Shown piece by piece: positions 1 to 7,641 of a stretch of DNA of 64,000 nucleotides. Below the pieces are notes generated by a model that saw only the letters and a program-made list of their open reading frames with translations, was not told where the DNA came from and did no database searches. The DNA lies in contig JAAYKY010000012.1 of assembly GCA_012522185.1 (NCBI GenBank), positions 32,191 to 96,190 of the forward strand, in the 5' to 3' direction. This DNA comes from Flavobacteriaceae bacterium. GTDB taxonomy: Bacteria; Bacteroidota; Bacteroidia; Flavobacteriales; Weeksellaceae. The translations under genes were made by a program, and so were the position numbers. Position 1 is the stretch's first letter; each line of letters starts with the position of its first letter.

Positions 1-105
1 TTTTACTCATTCAAACTTTTATAAGTTGCAAAATTAGTGAATTATCCACTAAAGTATTAAGATTTTAAATAATTTAGCTACCCTAATAATTAAAATTCGA
101 AATGG

Positions 106-822
106 ATGGAAATTTATCATTTTGAGTCCCTTCCCAGTACCAATTCCGAACTGATTGAAATGTCCAAAAAAAATGCCAAATCATGGACTGTGGTTTATAC
201 CTTCAGACAATCCAATGGAAAAGGCTATGCTGGAAATCAATGGAGTTCAGAACCTGATAAAAATTTAGCAGTTAGTGTGTTGATTAAGAGTGTTTTGAGT
301 TATGATGAGTTGATTTATTTCAACCAATGGCTTTGTTATTCGGTCGCTAACTACCTAAGCCAATTTTCTGATGAAATTTATGTCAAATGGCCGAACGATA
401 TAATCATCCAAAATAAAAAGGTTTGTGGAATTTTAATTGAGACGCATAAGTCTGATAATGAGTTGAATATAATTTCAGGAATTGGTGTTAATGTAAATCA
501 AACGAACTTCCAAAATCTTGAAAAAGCGGGTTCCCTAAAAACCCAAACCCAAAAAGAATTTGATTTAAAGGAAATTTTGTCAGGTTTACTGACAGAATTG
601 AAAAATAACTATGAATGGGTGGAAGCAAAAGATTGGGAGAAAATAAAAAACTTATACAATCAACGTTTATTCAGAGTAAATCAAATCTCGCTTTTCAAAA
701 AAGAAGAAAAGGAATTCCAAGGAATTATCCGAGGCATCGATAAATTTGGTCAATTAATGGTCGAAACTTCTGATGGCAAAACTCATCCTTTCAAATATAA
801 AGAAATTGAATTGAAATATTGA
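106..822 (+). CDS. birA: Biotin--[acetyl-CoA-carboxylase] ligase (monofunctional BirA type)
   Basis: Attaches biotin to the biotin carboxyl carrier protein through biotinyl-AMP, in the cytosol. The 238-residue product opens directly with the catalytic domain (SLPSTNSELIE near residue 8), then a GKGYAGNQW segment matching the family's GRGRxGNxW adenylate loop, and the KWPND block with following CGILIE. The N-terminal winged helix of repressor-type BirA is absent, so this is an enzyme only. An ATG four bases upstream is in another frame; the start at 106 leads straight into the conserved domain. It stands alone before the TonB receptor gene. Family assignment is firm. Confidence 0.93.
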   Translation: MEIYHFESLPSTNSELIEMSKKNAKSWTVVYTFRQSNGKGYAGNQWSSEPDKNLAVSVLIKSVLSYDELIYFNQWLCYSVANYLSQFSDEIYVKWPNDIIIQNKKVCGILIETHKSDNELNIISGIGVNVNQTNFQNLEKAGSLKTQTQKEFDLKEILSGLLTELKNNYEWVEAKDWEKIKNLYNQRLFRVNQISLFKKEEKEFQGIIRGIDKFGQLMVETSDGKTHPFKYKEIELKY

Positions 823-832
823 ACAAATAAAT

Positions 833-862
833 TTGTTAGCCTAATCTAACTTTATATATTTG
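833..862 (+). promoter_or_regulatory. Bacteroidota-type promoter of the TonB receptor operon
   Basis: TTG at 833-835 is followed after 19 bases by TATATTTG at 855-862. This matches the Bacteroidota housekeeping promoter (TTG, about 19-21 bases, TAnnTTTG). Transcription would begin near 869, about ten bases before the ATG at 880. It is the best-formed promoter in the window. Confidence 0.65.
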
Positions 863-879
863 CCTCATTAATTTTAGCA

Positions 880-2931
880 ATGAGAAAATATATAGTTTTA
901 TTATTTGGGGCATTCAGTATCCATTTATTTGGACAAATTGAAGAAGATTTTGCCGAATTTGATTCTGTGGATGACATCGAATTTGAAGGAGCTGTCATCA
1001 CAGGTACGATGAAAGAAGTAAGTCGTTTGGACAGTCCGGTGCCAGTAGAAGTCATTACATCTAAGTTATTTCAAAAAAATCCAAGTCCGAGTTTGTTTGA
1101 TGCAATCGGTATGGTCAACGGAGTTCGGCCACAGATCAATTGCAATGTTTGTAACACCGGTGACATCCAAATCAACGGAATGCAAGGGCCTTATACTATG
1201 ATTTTAATTGATGGAATGCCGATTGTCAGTGCGCTTTCAACGGTTTATGGATTGAATGGAATTCCGAATAGTATGGTGGAAAGAATCGAAGTTGTAAAAG
1301 GTCCGGCTTCTTCACTGTACGGTTCGGAAGCCATGGGTGGTATCATCAATATCATCACCAAAGATGTAGAGAAAGCACCTCAATTTTCCGCAGATTTCTT
1401 TACAACTTCTTGGCTGGAATACAATACAGATTTTTCTACAAAGTTCAAAGTTGGAAAGGCGAGTAGTTTGTTGGGAATCAATTATTTTCAATATATAAAT
1501 AAGGTGGACAATAATGACGATAACTTTACGGATTTAACTTTACAAGATCGGATTTCCATTTTTAATAAATGGAATTTCAATCGAAAAGAAAACCGAAAAG
1601 CCGGGATCGGACTTCGGTATGTTTACGAAGATCGTTGGGGTGGCGAATTAGAATTCGATAAAAGGACCGATCGTGGAAGTGATGAAGTCTATGGAGAATC
1701 CGTTTTCACTTCTCGTTTTGAAGCCGTGGGGAATTATCAACTTCCACTGAAAGAAAGAATTTATACACAGTTTTCTTATAATTATCACGACCAAGATTCC
1801 TGGTATGGCGATACGCCTTATAAGGCGAATCAGCAGGTTTTATTTGGACAAATCTATTGGGACAAAAGTTTTGGGAAACATCATATTTTGGCGGGAGCTT
1901 CTTTGCGCTATACCTTGTACGATGATAATACACCGGCAACGGCTTCAGCAGATGGAAATGAAAATGAGCCTTCGAAAACCATTTTGCCAGGAATATTTAT
2001 TCAGGATGAAATCCAATTCAATCCAGAAAACACGCTTCTACTCGGTTATCGATACGATTACGATGAAAATCATGGGAGTATTCATTCGCCACGTTTGGCT
2101 TATAAATGGAATTCGTTTAACAAACGACATACCTTGAGGGGAAGTTTTGGAACCGGATTCCGAGTGGTCAATCTATTTACAGAAGATCATGCGGCACTCA
2201 CCGGATCTAGGGAAGTGATTATTAAAGAACAGCTTAAACCTGAGAAATCTTACAATGCAAATTTAAATTATGTTGGTCGTTTCAATACCGATTTCATGAA
2301 TTTGGATTTCGACCTTACCGGATTTTATTCCTATTTTACCAACAAAATTTTGGGCGATTACGATGTGGACCCCAATCAGATTGTTTATCAGAATTTAAAA
2401 GGTCACGCCATTTCGCAAGGAATTTCCCTGAATTTGAATTTTTCATTTGGATTTCCGCTTCGATTTTCCACAGGGATAACTTATATGGATGTATTTCGAA
2501 AAGAAAAAAACGAAGAAAATACAGAAGAGAAGATAGAGGAGTGGTTTGCGCCCAAATGGTCGGGAATATTTGTTGCAACTTATACATTGCCCAAAAATTT
2601 CACCTTAGACATCACCGGGAACTGGAACGGCCCGATGCGACTTCCCATTCACCCAAAGGATTATCGACCTGAATATTCTCCTTGGTTTTGCATTGCCAAT
2701 GTACAAATCAGTAAAAAATTCAATAATGGCATTGAATTGTACGGAGGAATTAAAAACCTTTTTGATTTTGTGCCGAGCGAAGATCCCCTGATGCGTGCCT
2801 TTGATCCTTTTGATCAATTTGTGGAAGACCCGATTAATAATCCGCATGGATATACATTTGACACTACTTACAACTACGCTTCTCTACAAGGGATTAGAGG
2901 ATTTTTAGGAATTCGTTATGCAATTTTTTAA
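880..2931 (+). CDS. TonB-dependent outer-membrane receptor (BtuB/CirA-like)
   Basis: A 683-residue outer-membrane receptor for TonB-driven uptake; the substrate cannot be told from sequence. A signal peptide (about residues 1-18, ending FGQ) is followed by a TonB-box-like VITGT segment near 40, a plug domain (about 50-160, with LIDGMPI and VKGPASSLYGSEAMGGIINI), and an aromatic-rich beta-barrel ending in IRYAIF, with the terminal Phe typical of barrels. It has no N-terminal carboxypeptidase-like domain, unlike SusC proteins. The plug carries a CxxC pair (C88, C91). A secreted thioredoxin-fold protein follows 9 bases downstream, suggesting a redox or metal-related role; that is inference. Confidence 0.9.
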   Translation: MRKYIVLLFGAFSIHLFGQIEEDFAEFDSVDDIEFEGAVITGTMKEVSRLDSPVPVEVITSKLFQKNPSPSLFDAIGMVNGVRPQINCNVCNTGDIQINGMQGPYTMILIDGMPIVSALSTVYGLNGIPNSMVERIEVVKGPASSLYGSEAMGGIINIITKDVEKAPQFSADFFTTSWLEYNTDFSTKFKVGKASSLLGINYFQYINKVDNNDDNFTDLTLQDRISIFNKWNFNRKENRKAGIGLRYVYEDRWGGELEFDKRTDRGSDEVYGESVFTSRFEAVGNYQLPLKERIYTQFSYNYHDQDSWYGDTPYKANQQVLFGQIYWDKSFGKHHILAGASLRYTLYDDNTPATASADGNENEPSKTILPGIFIQDEIQFNPENTLLLGYRYDYDENHGSIHSPRLAYKWNSFNKRHTLRGSFGTGFRVVNLFTEDHAALTGSREVIIKEQLKPEKSYNANLNYVGRFNTDFMNLDFDLTGFYSYFTNKILGDYDVDPNQIVYQNLKGHAISQGISLNLNFSFGFPLRFSTGITYMDVFRKEKNEENTEEKIEEWFAPKWSGIFVATYTLPKNFTLDITGNWNGPMRLPIHPKDYRPEYSPWFCIANVQISKKFNNGIELYGGIKNLFDFVPSEDPLMRAFDPFDQFVEDPINNPHGYTFDTTYNYASLQGIRGFLGIRYAIF

Positions 2932-2940
2932 TTTTCTTGG

Positions 2941-3384
2941 ATGAAAGAAATTCAAAAAATATTCATTTGTTTTTCATTGATTTTTGGAATCTTTTCAAAT
3001 GCGCAATCCATTGATATAAATGAAATTGAAGCGAAATTAGTAGAGCAACCTAAACATTTGGTTATCAAGTTTTCGACCGAATGGTGTGGAATCTGTAAAA
3101 TCCAAGACCGAAGGATTGAGAAAAGCGAAGAACTGAAAGAAATCTTGTCCGAAAGAATTTATTTCATCGAATTCGATGCTGAAACCAAAGAAAGTTTTCA
3201 GTTGCTAGGAAAAGCGTTTAGAGGTCAACCCCATGGGATGCACGAATTTGCGGAAATCTTATTGGAAGGAGAAACTATTTATCCGGCTTGGGTTATATTA
3301 AATTCTGATTTGGAAATCATTTTTAAATATACCGGATTGCTCAAATCAAAAGAATTGATTTCTATTTTTACACAAATTTTGTAG
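2941..3384 (+). CDS. Exported thioredoxin-fold protein
   Basis: A 147-residue thioredoxin-like protein with an N-terminal signal peptide (about residues 1-22, ending SNAQ), so it should act in the periplasm. The redox motif is WCGIC (C49, C52), preceded by the strand VIKFSTE. The cis-proline loop region reads YPAWVIL near residue 118, consistent with the fold. The motif differs from canonical WCGPC, so the redox potential may differ. It follows the TonB receptor by 9 bases and is probably co-transcribed with it; disulfide handling or metallochaperone-like activity linked to the receptor is a guess. Confidence 0.82.
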   Translation: MKEIQKIFICFSLIFGIFSNAQSIDINEIEAKLVEQPKHLVIKFSTEWCGICKIQDRRIEKSEELKEILSERIYFIEFDAETKESFQLLGKAFRGQPHGMHEFAEILLEGETIYPAWVILNSDLEIIFKYTGLLKSKELISIFTQIL

Positions 3385-3408
3385 ATTTAATTTTTAAAAC
3401 AAAAACCA

Positions 3409-3873
3409 ATGTCTGAAAAACTATTTAACGCCATACGAAGCGATGATTTCAAATCGGTTAAGGAAATTCTGGAAGCAGATAAATCCTTATTGAACATAAA
3501 AGATGCTCGCGGTTCCACTCCTTTGTTACTTGCTACTTATTATGGCTACGAAGATTTGACCGAATATATTTTAAGCCTTGATCCAGAGTTAAACGGAAAG
3601 GATGGTTCGGGAAATACGGCACTGATGGGCGTTTGTTTCAAAGGGCATTATGGAATTGCAGAAATGCTTCTGAAAGCAGGTGCCGATCCCAATATCCAAA
3701 ACGAAATGGGCGGTACAGCTCTCTCATTTGCTGCCATGTTCAACAAAGTGGATTTGGTTCGATTGCTACTTTCCCATGGTGCGGAAAAAGATATCAAAGA
3801 CAATCAGGGCATGACTGCTTTGCAGCAGGCCGAACGTCAAGGATTTTATGAAATAATGGATTTTTTGAGGTAA
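3409..3873 (+). CDS. Ankyrin-repeat protein
   Basis: A 154-residue protein made almost wholly of ankyrin repeats: helix pairs with the GxTPLLLA (about 36), GNTALMGVCFKGH (about 67) and GGTALSFAAMFNK (about 100) cores, and a last repeat with GMTALQQAERQGF near 132. No signal peptide is present, so a cytosolic protein-binding role is expected. It lies 24 bases after the thioredoxin gene in the same direction and probably ends that operon. The partner is unknown. Confidence 0.88.
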   Translation: MSEKLFNAIRSDDFKSVKEILEADKSLLNIKDARGSTPLLLATYYGYEDLTEYILSLDPELNGKDGSGNTALMGVCFKGHYGIAEMLLKAGADPNIQNEMGGTALSFAAMFNKVDLVRLLLSHGAEKDIKDNQGMTALQQAERQGFYEIMDFLR

Positions 3874-3895
3874 AAAATCAATTTAAAATCTGAAC

Positions 3896-3940
3896 AACGG
3901 CGGATCTCACAGCTTCTATGTGGTATTCGCCGTTTTTTCC
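3896..3940 (+). terminator. Possible terminator after the ankyrin gene
   Basis: AACGGCG at 3896-3902 can pair with CGCCGTT at 3928-3934, followed by a T run. The 25-base loop is long, so efficiency is doubtful. It lies between convergent genes (ankyrin gene and yaaA). Confidence 0.35.
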
Positions 3941-3948
3941 AATGGAGC

Positions 3949-4707
3949 TTACCGAACAAATGTTAACTTCGTTTCGGTTGAGAGTTTTTCATCAAAGGAA
4001 TAATTATTCTCGTTGAACAATTTCACTTCGTTCAAAGTCGAAACATTGTTTTCAGCACAATAGCGTGCCATCATACCGCGTGCTTGTTTGAAATAAACCA
4101 TGATAGGTTTCAATTGTCCGTTTTTAAAATCCAGAAAGTCCACTTCGATTTTCGGAGATTTCAAAACTTTATCATCCAATACTTTGGAATATTCAACACT
4201 GGCAAGATTTAAAAGGATTTCGTTTTTCTTCAGCTTTGAATTGACATATTCTGTAAGTTTCTCCTTCCAAAATCCATACAGATTTTTTGAACCGTTTACA
4301 TCTAATTTACATCCCATTTCCAATCGATAGAGCATCACGCGATCGCTGGGTTTGAGAATTCCATAAAGACCGGAGAGTATGAAAAGGTTTTCGTTTAGGT
4401 AATCCTGCGCTTCTTCTGATAAGGTTTCTGCGTCCAACCCACGATAGACTTCACCTTTGAAAGCAAGTACCGACTGGAGACTATCTTTTTTGGAAGGTTT
4501 GGTTTTCCAATTGAGGTTTCTCTCCATATTCATTTCGGCCAAATCAGAAGAAATGGACATGAGTTTTTCCAAATCTTTTGGACTTTTATTTCTCAATTCA
4601 TCCATGACAATTTCGGATTCAGATAAAAATTTCGAAGAAGAAGATTTTTTCCAGTTTCCTTCGGTTTCGAGTGACATTAACTTTGCAGGTGATAATAAAA
4701 TTTTCAT
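3949..4707 (-). CDS. yaaA: Peroxide stress protein YaaA (UPF0246/DUF328)
   Basis: A 252-residue member of the YaaA family, which in E. coli lowers free intracellular iron during peroxide stress and binds DNA; the biochemical mechanism is not settled. Diagnostic segments are the N-terminal MKILLSPAK, the FKGEVYRGLDA block near residue 80, LSGLYGILKPSD near 110, and the C-terminal YFKQARGMMARY block. Length matches the family (about 250). It is convergent with the ankyrin gene and divergent from a truncated ORF; no operon partner is evident. Confidence 0.93.
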   Translation of the reverse strand: MKILLSPAKLMSLETEGNWKKSSSSKFLSESEIVMDELRNKSPKDLEKLMSISSDLAEMNMERNLNWKTKPSKKDSLQSVLAFKGEVYRGLDAETLSEEAQDYLNENLFILSGLYGILKPSDRVMLYRLEMGCKLDVNGSKNLYGFWKEKLTEYVNSKLKKNEILLNLASVEYSKVLDDKVLKSPKIEVDFLDFKNGQLKPIMVYFKQARGMMARYCAENNVSTLNEVKLFNENNYSFDEKLSTETKLTFVR

Positions 4708-4758
4708 CTGGCTAAATTAAATATAATTCTTTGGTTTTAACAATCAAACCAATTCTCA

Positions 4759-4890
4759 ATGAAAATAGCCGTATCATTTCTTTTTATAGCTTTATCTTTT
4801 ATAGGTCTTCGCGCCCAGACATATCATTTTGATGTTGCATTGGTTTCTGAAATTTATGCAGAAACTCCTTACAAAAACTCATTGATATCG
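4759..4890 (+). pseudogene. Truncated 5' remnant of an exported-protein gene
   Basis: From the ATG at 4759 the frame encodes a convincing signal peptide (MKIAVSFLFIALSFIGLRAQ) and then about 20 residues of plausible mature protein (TYHFDVALVSEIYAETPYKN). From 4869 it runs into the antisense of the Sua5/YciO gene's 3' end, and the open frame continues only as antisense to 5106. This looks like the first 110-130 bases of a secreted-protein gene whose remainder was lost by deletion. The parent family is not recognised. The alternative is a genuine 115-residue ORF overlapping the opposite gene, which is less likely. The end given is approximate. Confidence 0.5.
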
Positions 4891-5492
4891 CCTTTTCCTT
4901 CTCTGATGATTACGACTTCATTATCGGAAAGGTCGATGACCGATGAAGCCACATTGTCACCCATTCCGCTATCCACTACCAAATCCACAATTTTGTCGAA
5001 TTTTTCGGCAATTAATTCCGGATCGGTGGTGTATTCAATGATTTCATCCTCGTCTTTGATGGAAGTAGAAGCAATGGGGTTTCCCAATTTCTCAACAATC
5101 ATTTGAGGGACCAAATGGTCAGGCACACGAATCCCAACAGTTTTTCGGTTTTTGTAGGTATTGGGCAAATTATTGGAAGCTTCAAGCACAAAGGTAAAAG
5201 GGCCGGGGAGAGCTCGTTTCAATAATTTAAAATGGGGATTGGAAATCGGTTTTGTATAATAAGCCAAATGACTCAAATCATTGCAAACAAAGGAAAACTG
5301 TGCTTTTTCAGGTTTGATCCCTTTTATTCGACAAAGTTTTTCCATGGCTTTTGCATTTGTGATGTCACATCCCAAACCATAAACTGTATCGGAAGGATAA
5401 ATGACAAGTCCGCCATTTTTCAGGACTTCAACAATTTGTTCAATTGCTCTTTCATGAGGATTTTGTGGATGTACTTTGATGAGTTTTGCCAT
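4869..5492 (-). CDS. L-threonylcarbamoyladenylate synthase family (Sua5/YciO/YrdC)
   Basis: A 207-residue YrdC-domain protein. Family members make threonylcarbamoyl-AMP from threonine, bicarbonate and ATP for the universal t6A tRNA modification; the YciO subgroup has uncertain activity. Visible motifs are GGLVIYPSDTVYGLGCD (about residues 27-43), the KRALPGPFTFVLEA block near 90, GIRVPDH near 121, and PIASTSIK near 140. Its length and the lack of a C-terminal Sua5 domain fit the YrdC/YciO branch. Its 3' end abuts the truncated ORF on the other strand. Confidence 0.88.
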   Translation of the reverse strand: MAKLIKVHPQNPHERAIEQIVEVLKNGGLVIYPSDTVYGLGCDITNAKAMEKLCRIKGIKPEKAQFSFVCNDLSHLAYYTKPISNPHFKLLKRALPGPFTFVLEASNNLPNTYKNRKTVGIRVPDHLVPQMIVEKLGNPIASTSIKDEDEIIEYTTDPELIAEKFDKIVDLVVDSGMGDNVASSVIDLSDNEVVIIREGKGDINEFL

Positions 5493-5627
5493 GTTTCTAA
5501 ACTTTTGGTTAAATCAATGATTTTACTGTAAATATAAACATTCCTCAAAGATTGACTGAAAAGAATCTCAGCTGCTTTGAGTGTGAAAATTTGAATTTGA
5601 ATCCTAAAGAGTTCATTATCTTCTCCA

Positions 5628-6650
5628 TTACTTCTTATCGACAACCGGTCGTTTTTCTGCATTGGCAAGTTCCCATGCCGTAGCAAAAACCAATTGAGCA
5701 CGGCGACTCAGAATTTCATAATTAATTTTATCCGGCGTATCGGTTGGTTTGTGGTAATCTTCATGAACTCCATTGAAATAAAAAATTACCGGTATATTAT
5801 TCTTCGCAAAATTATAATGATCCGAACGGTAATAGTAACGGTTCGGGTCGTTTTCGGCATTGAATGTATAATCCAAATTCAAATGAATGTGTTTCTGATT
5901 GACTTGTTCCGAAAGGGTATGTAAATCACTACTTAATTTATCGGAACCGATTAGATAAACATAATTAGGGTCACTCAAATGGGCATCGTCCACACGTCCA
6001 ATCATATCGATGTTTAAATTGGCAATTGTATTTTCCAAAGGAAAAACCGGTTGTATATCGGTATAGAATTTAGAACCCAAAAGCCCGATTTCCTCCGCTG
6101 TTACATGAAGAAATAATATCGAACGTTTGGGCGCAAATCCATCTTTTTCTGCTTTCTTGAAGGCTTTTGCAATTTCCAAAATCGCAACCGAGCCCGATCC
6201 ATCATCGTCTGCACCATTATAAATTTCCCCATCATAGACTCCTACATGATCGTAATGCGCCGAAATCACCAAAACTTCTCCGGGTTTTTCAGTTCCCGGA
6301 ATAAAGCCCAAAACGTTTTCGGTGTCTTTCAGAATTCGATGATAAGTTTTGGCGGGAATATGTTGGAAATAATTATCCACATAGGGACTTTCTGGTGATT
6401 CAATTTCGTTTTCGATATAAAAATTTCGAATGTATTCAGCTGCTTTTTTCTGACCTTCATCGCCCGTATTTCTTCCTTCAAATTCATCCGAAGCAAATAG
6501 GTACAAATGCTCTTTTAGAATTTCGGGTTGGATGGACTGAATGTAGCGTGGCAGTGCTTTGTCATACTCTTCTTTGGTGTAATTTTTTTGCGGGGAACAT
6601 TGCCATAAAAAGGCATTTACCAAGAAAAGAAGTAGAATGGATTTTTTCAT
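5628..6650 (-). CDS. M28-family zinc peptidase, lipoprotein
   Basis: A 340-residue lipoprotein (lipobox WQC, C18) of peptidase family M28, probably an aminopeptidase at the cell envelope. The co-catalytic zinc ligands are all visible: H in ISAHYDHVG, D in NGADDDGSGS, the E pair in HVTAEEIGLLGS, D in NLNIDMIGR, and H in VHEDYHKPTDT near the C-terminus. The start gives the signal peptide directly. It is a single gene in a minus-strand run, 136 bases downstream of the Sua5/YciO gene's start. Confidence 0.93.
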   Translation of the reverse strand: MKKSILLLFLVNAFLWQCSPQKNYTKEEYDKALPRYIQSIQPEILKEHLYLFASDEFEGRNTGDEGQKKAAEYIRNFYIENEIESPESPYVDNYFQHIPAKTYHRILKDTENVLGFIPGTEKPGEVLVISAHYDHVGVYDGEIYNGADDDGSGSVAILEIAKAFKKAEKDGFAPKRSILFLHVTAEEIGLLGSKFYTDIQPVFPLENTIANLNIDMIGRVDDAHLSDPNYVYLIGSDKLSSDLHTLSEQVNQKHIHLNLDYTFNAENDPNRYYYRSDHYNFAKNNIPVIFYFNGVHEDYHKPTDTPDKINYEILSRRAQLVFATAWELANAEKRPVVDKK

Positions 6651-6697
6651 AAAATTGGATTTCTATCAAAAATAATTAAAATAATGAATTTACCTAA

Positions 6698-7036
6698 TTA
6701 ATTATCGAACTCTGTAACCGAAATCAGTTGAATCCATTCGACCCATTTCACGGCATCTTCGGGCGATAGTTTATGGGCAAAGCGAACCGCTTTTCGAGCC
6801 ATCTTTGGCGTTTCAGCGAGTAAGACTTTTAAACGTAAATTCTCACCCGTTTCGGCGGCTTTCATGGATTGGTCAAAATGATCGAGGTATTCCAGTGCGA
6901 ATTTATTTACTTCTCGTTTGCTGAATTCCGGCATTTGGTATTTTTCGATCAAAGCTTTGTCCCTTTCTGAGTATTGATAAGTACTACAATTCGTGAGAGA
7001 AAGTATAAATATTGGGAGAAAAAAATAGGTTTTCAT
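6698..7036 (-). CDS. Small lipoprotein, paralogue of the adjacent upstream gene
   Basis: About 112 residues from ATG 7036 (an ATG 18 bases upstream is in frame but precedes the signal peptide). Lipobox TNC (C17). The mature part aligns with its upstream neighbour: PEFSKREVNKFALEYLDHF here against PQFSNPEVQQFAEEYAAF there, and LSPEDAVKWVEWIQLI against LSSDEAQKFTEWVSEI. It is predicted helical and highly charged. Function is not recognised. The pair looks like a tandem duplication followed by strong divergence. Confidence 0.75.
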   Translation of the reverse strand: MKTYFFLPIFILSLTNCSTYQYSERDKALIEKYQMPEFSKREVNKFALEYLDHFDQSMKAAETGENLRLKVLLAETPKMARKAVRFAHKLSPEDAVKWVEWIQLISVTEFDN

Positions 7037-7072
7037 GTGGTATGATTTGGTCAAATGTAAAAAATTATTCCA

Positions 7073-7100
7073 TAAAAAAAATCCTGCTTTGAGGCAGGAC
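7073..7100 (-). terminator. Rho-independent terminator of the 7.1 kb lipoprotein gene
   Basis: On the minus strand TCCTGC (7094-7099) and GCAGGA (7082-7087) form a six-pair GC-rich stem with a CTCAAA loop, followed by a T tract (the A run at 7073-7081). It separates the two paralogous lipoprotein genes, so they are probably expressed separately. Confidence 0.75.
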
Positions 7101-7122
7101 TTTATTCAATTTTGGGATGAAT

Positions 7123-7530
7123 TTACATTCCAGAAACCGCTCTGTTGATTTCGCTCACCCATTCGGTGAACTTCTGAGCTTCATCAGAACTAAGTTTTTG
7201 GTTGATTTCTCCAATTTTTCTAGTCCATTCAACGGTTTTAGCTTGTAATTCCTGGATTTTAGCAGCGTCTCCAGATTGAGCCGCAGCTGCAGCATCTCTT
7301 GCAAAAGCTGCATATTCTTCAGCAAATTGCTGAACTTCCGGGTTGCTGAATTGTGGAATGTCTGCAATTGCAATATTGGCTTCATTTGCTGACTGTACAT
7401 TATCTTCCGCTACATCAGTCATTTGTTCAGTTGTGTCTTGAATGGCATCCTGAACTTTCTCTTCTTCTTTTTTACAAGAAGTAAGTGTTACCAAACCGAT
7501 AACGGTCATTGTTAAAAAAAGTTTTTTCAT
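7123..7530 (-). CDS. Small helical lipoprotein of unknown function
   Basis: A 135-residue lipoprotein (lipobox TSC, C19) with an acidic, alanine/glutamine-rich mature region. Residues about 60-135 share a domain with the next gene downstream (PEVQQFAEEYAAF...; SSDEAQKFTEWVSEIN). Heptad-like spacing in the middle suggests a helical bundle or coiled coil. The family is not recognised. A strong terminator follows at 7073-7100. Confidence 0.8.
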   Translation of the reverse strand: MKKLFLTMTVIGLVTLTSCKKEEEKVQDAIQDTTEQMTDVAEDNVQSANEANIAIADIPQFSNPEVQQFAEEYAAFARDAAAAAQSGDAAKIQELQAKTVEWTRKIGEINQKLSSDEAQKFTEWVSEINRAVSGM

Positions 7531-7641
7531 TTTTCTACTTTTAAGGTTTAATTCTTATCAAAAGTAAAAAAATAATCTCAGAGTAGCTTTAAAAAATCAT
7601 TAGAATAATTCAGATTATCAACGGGATTATAAACAAACCAA

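Noticed and set aside
1..10. Possible start of a divergent gene (minus-strand ATGAGTAAAA), perhaps rsfS
   Set aside because: Only three codons are visible. birA is often divergent from rsfS in flavobacteria, but the sequence here cannot show it.
5545..5590. Hairpin CTCAAAG...CTTTGAG downstream of the M28 gene
   Set aside because: The loop is long and no T tract follows on the minus strand; too weak to call a terminator.
5420..5701. 93-residue minus-strand ORF between the M28 peptidase and the Sua5/YciO gene
   Set aside because: It overlaps both flanking genes in another frame, has no recognisable domain or signal, and its unique part is AT-rich intergenic sequence.
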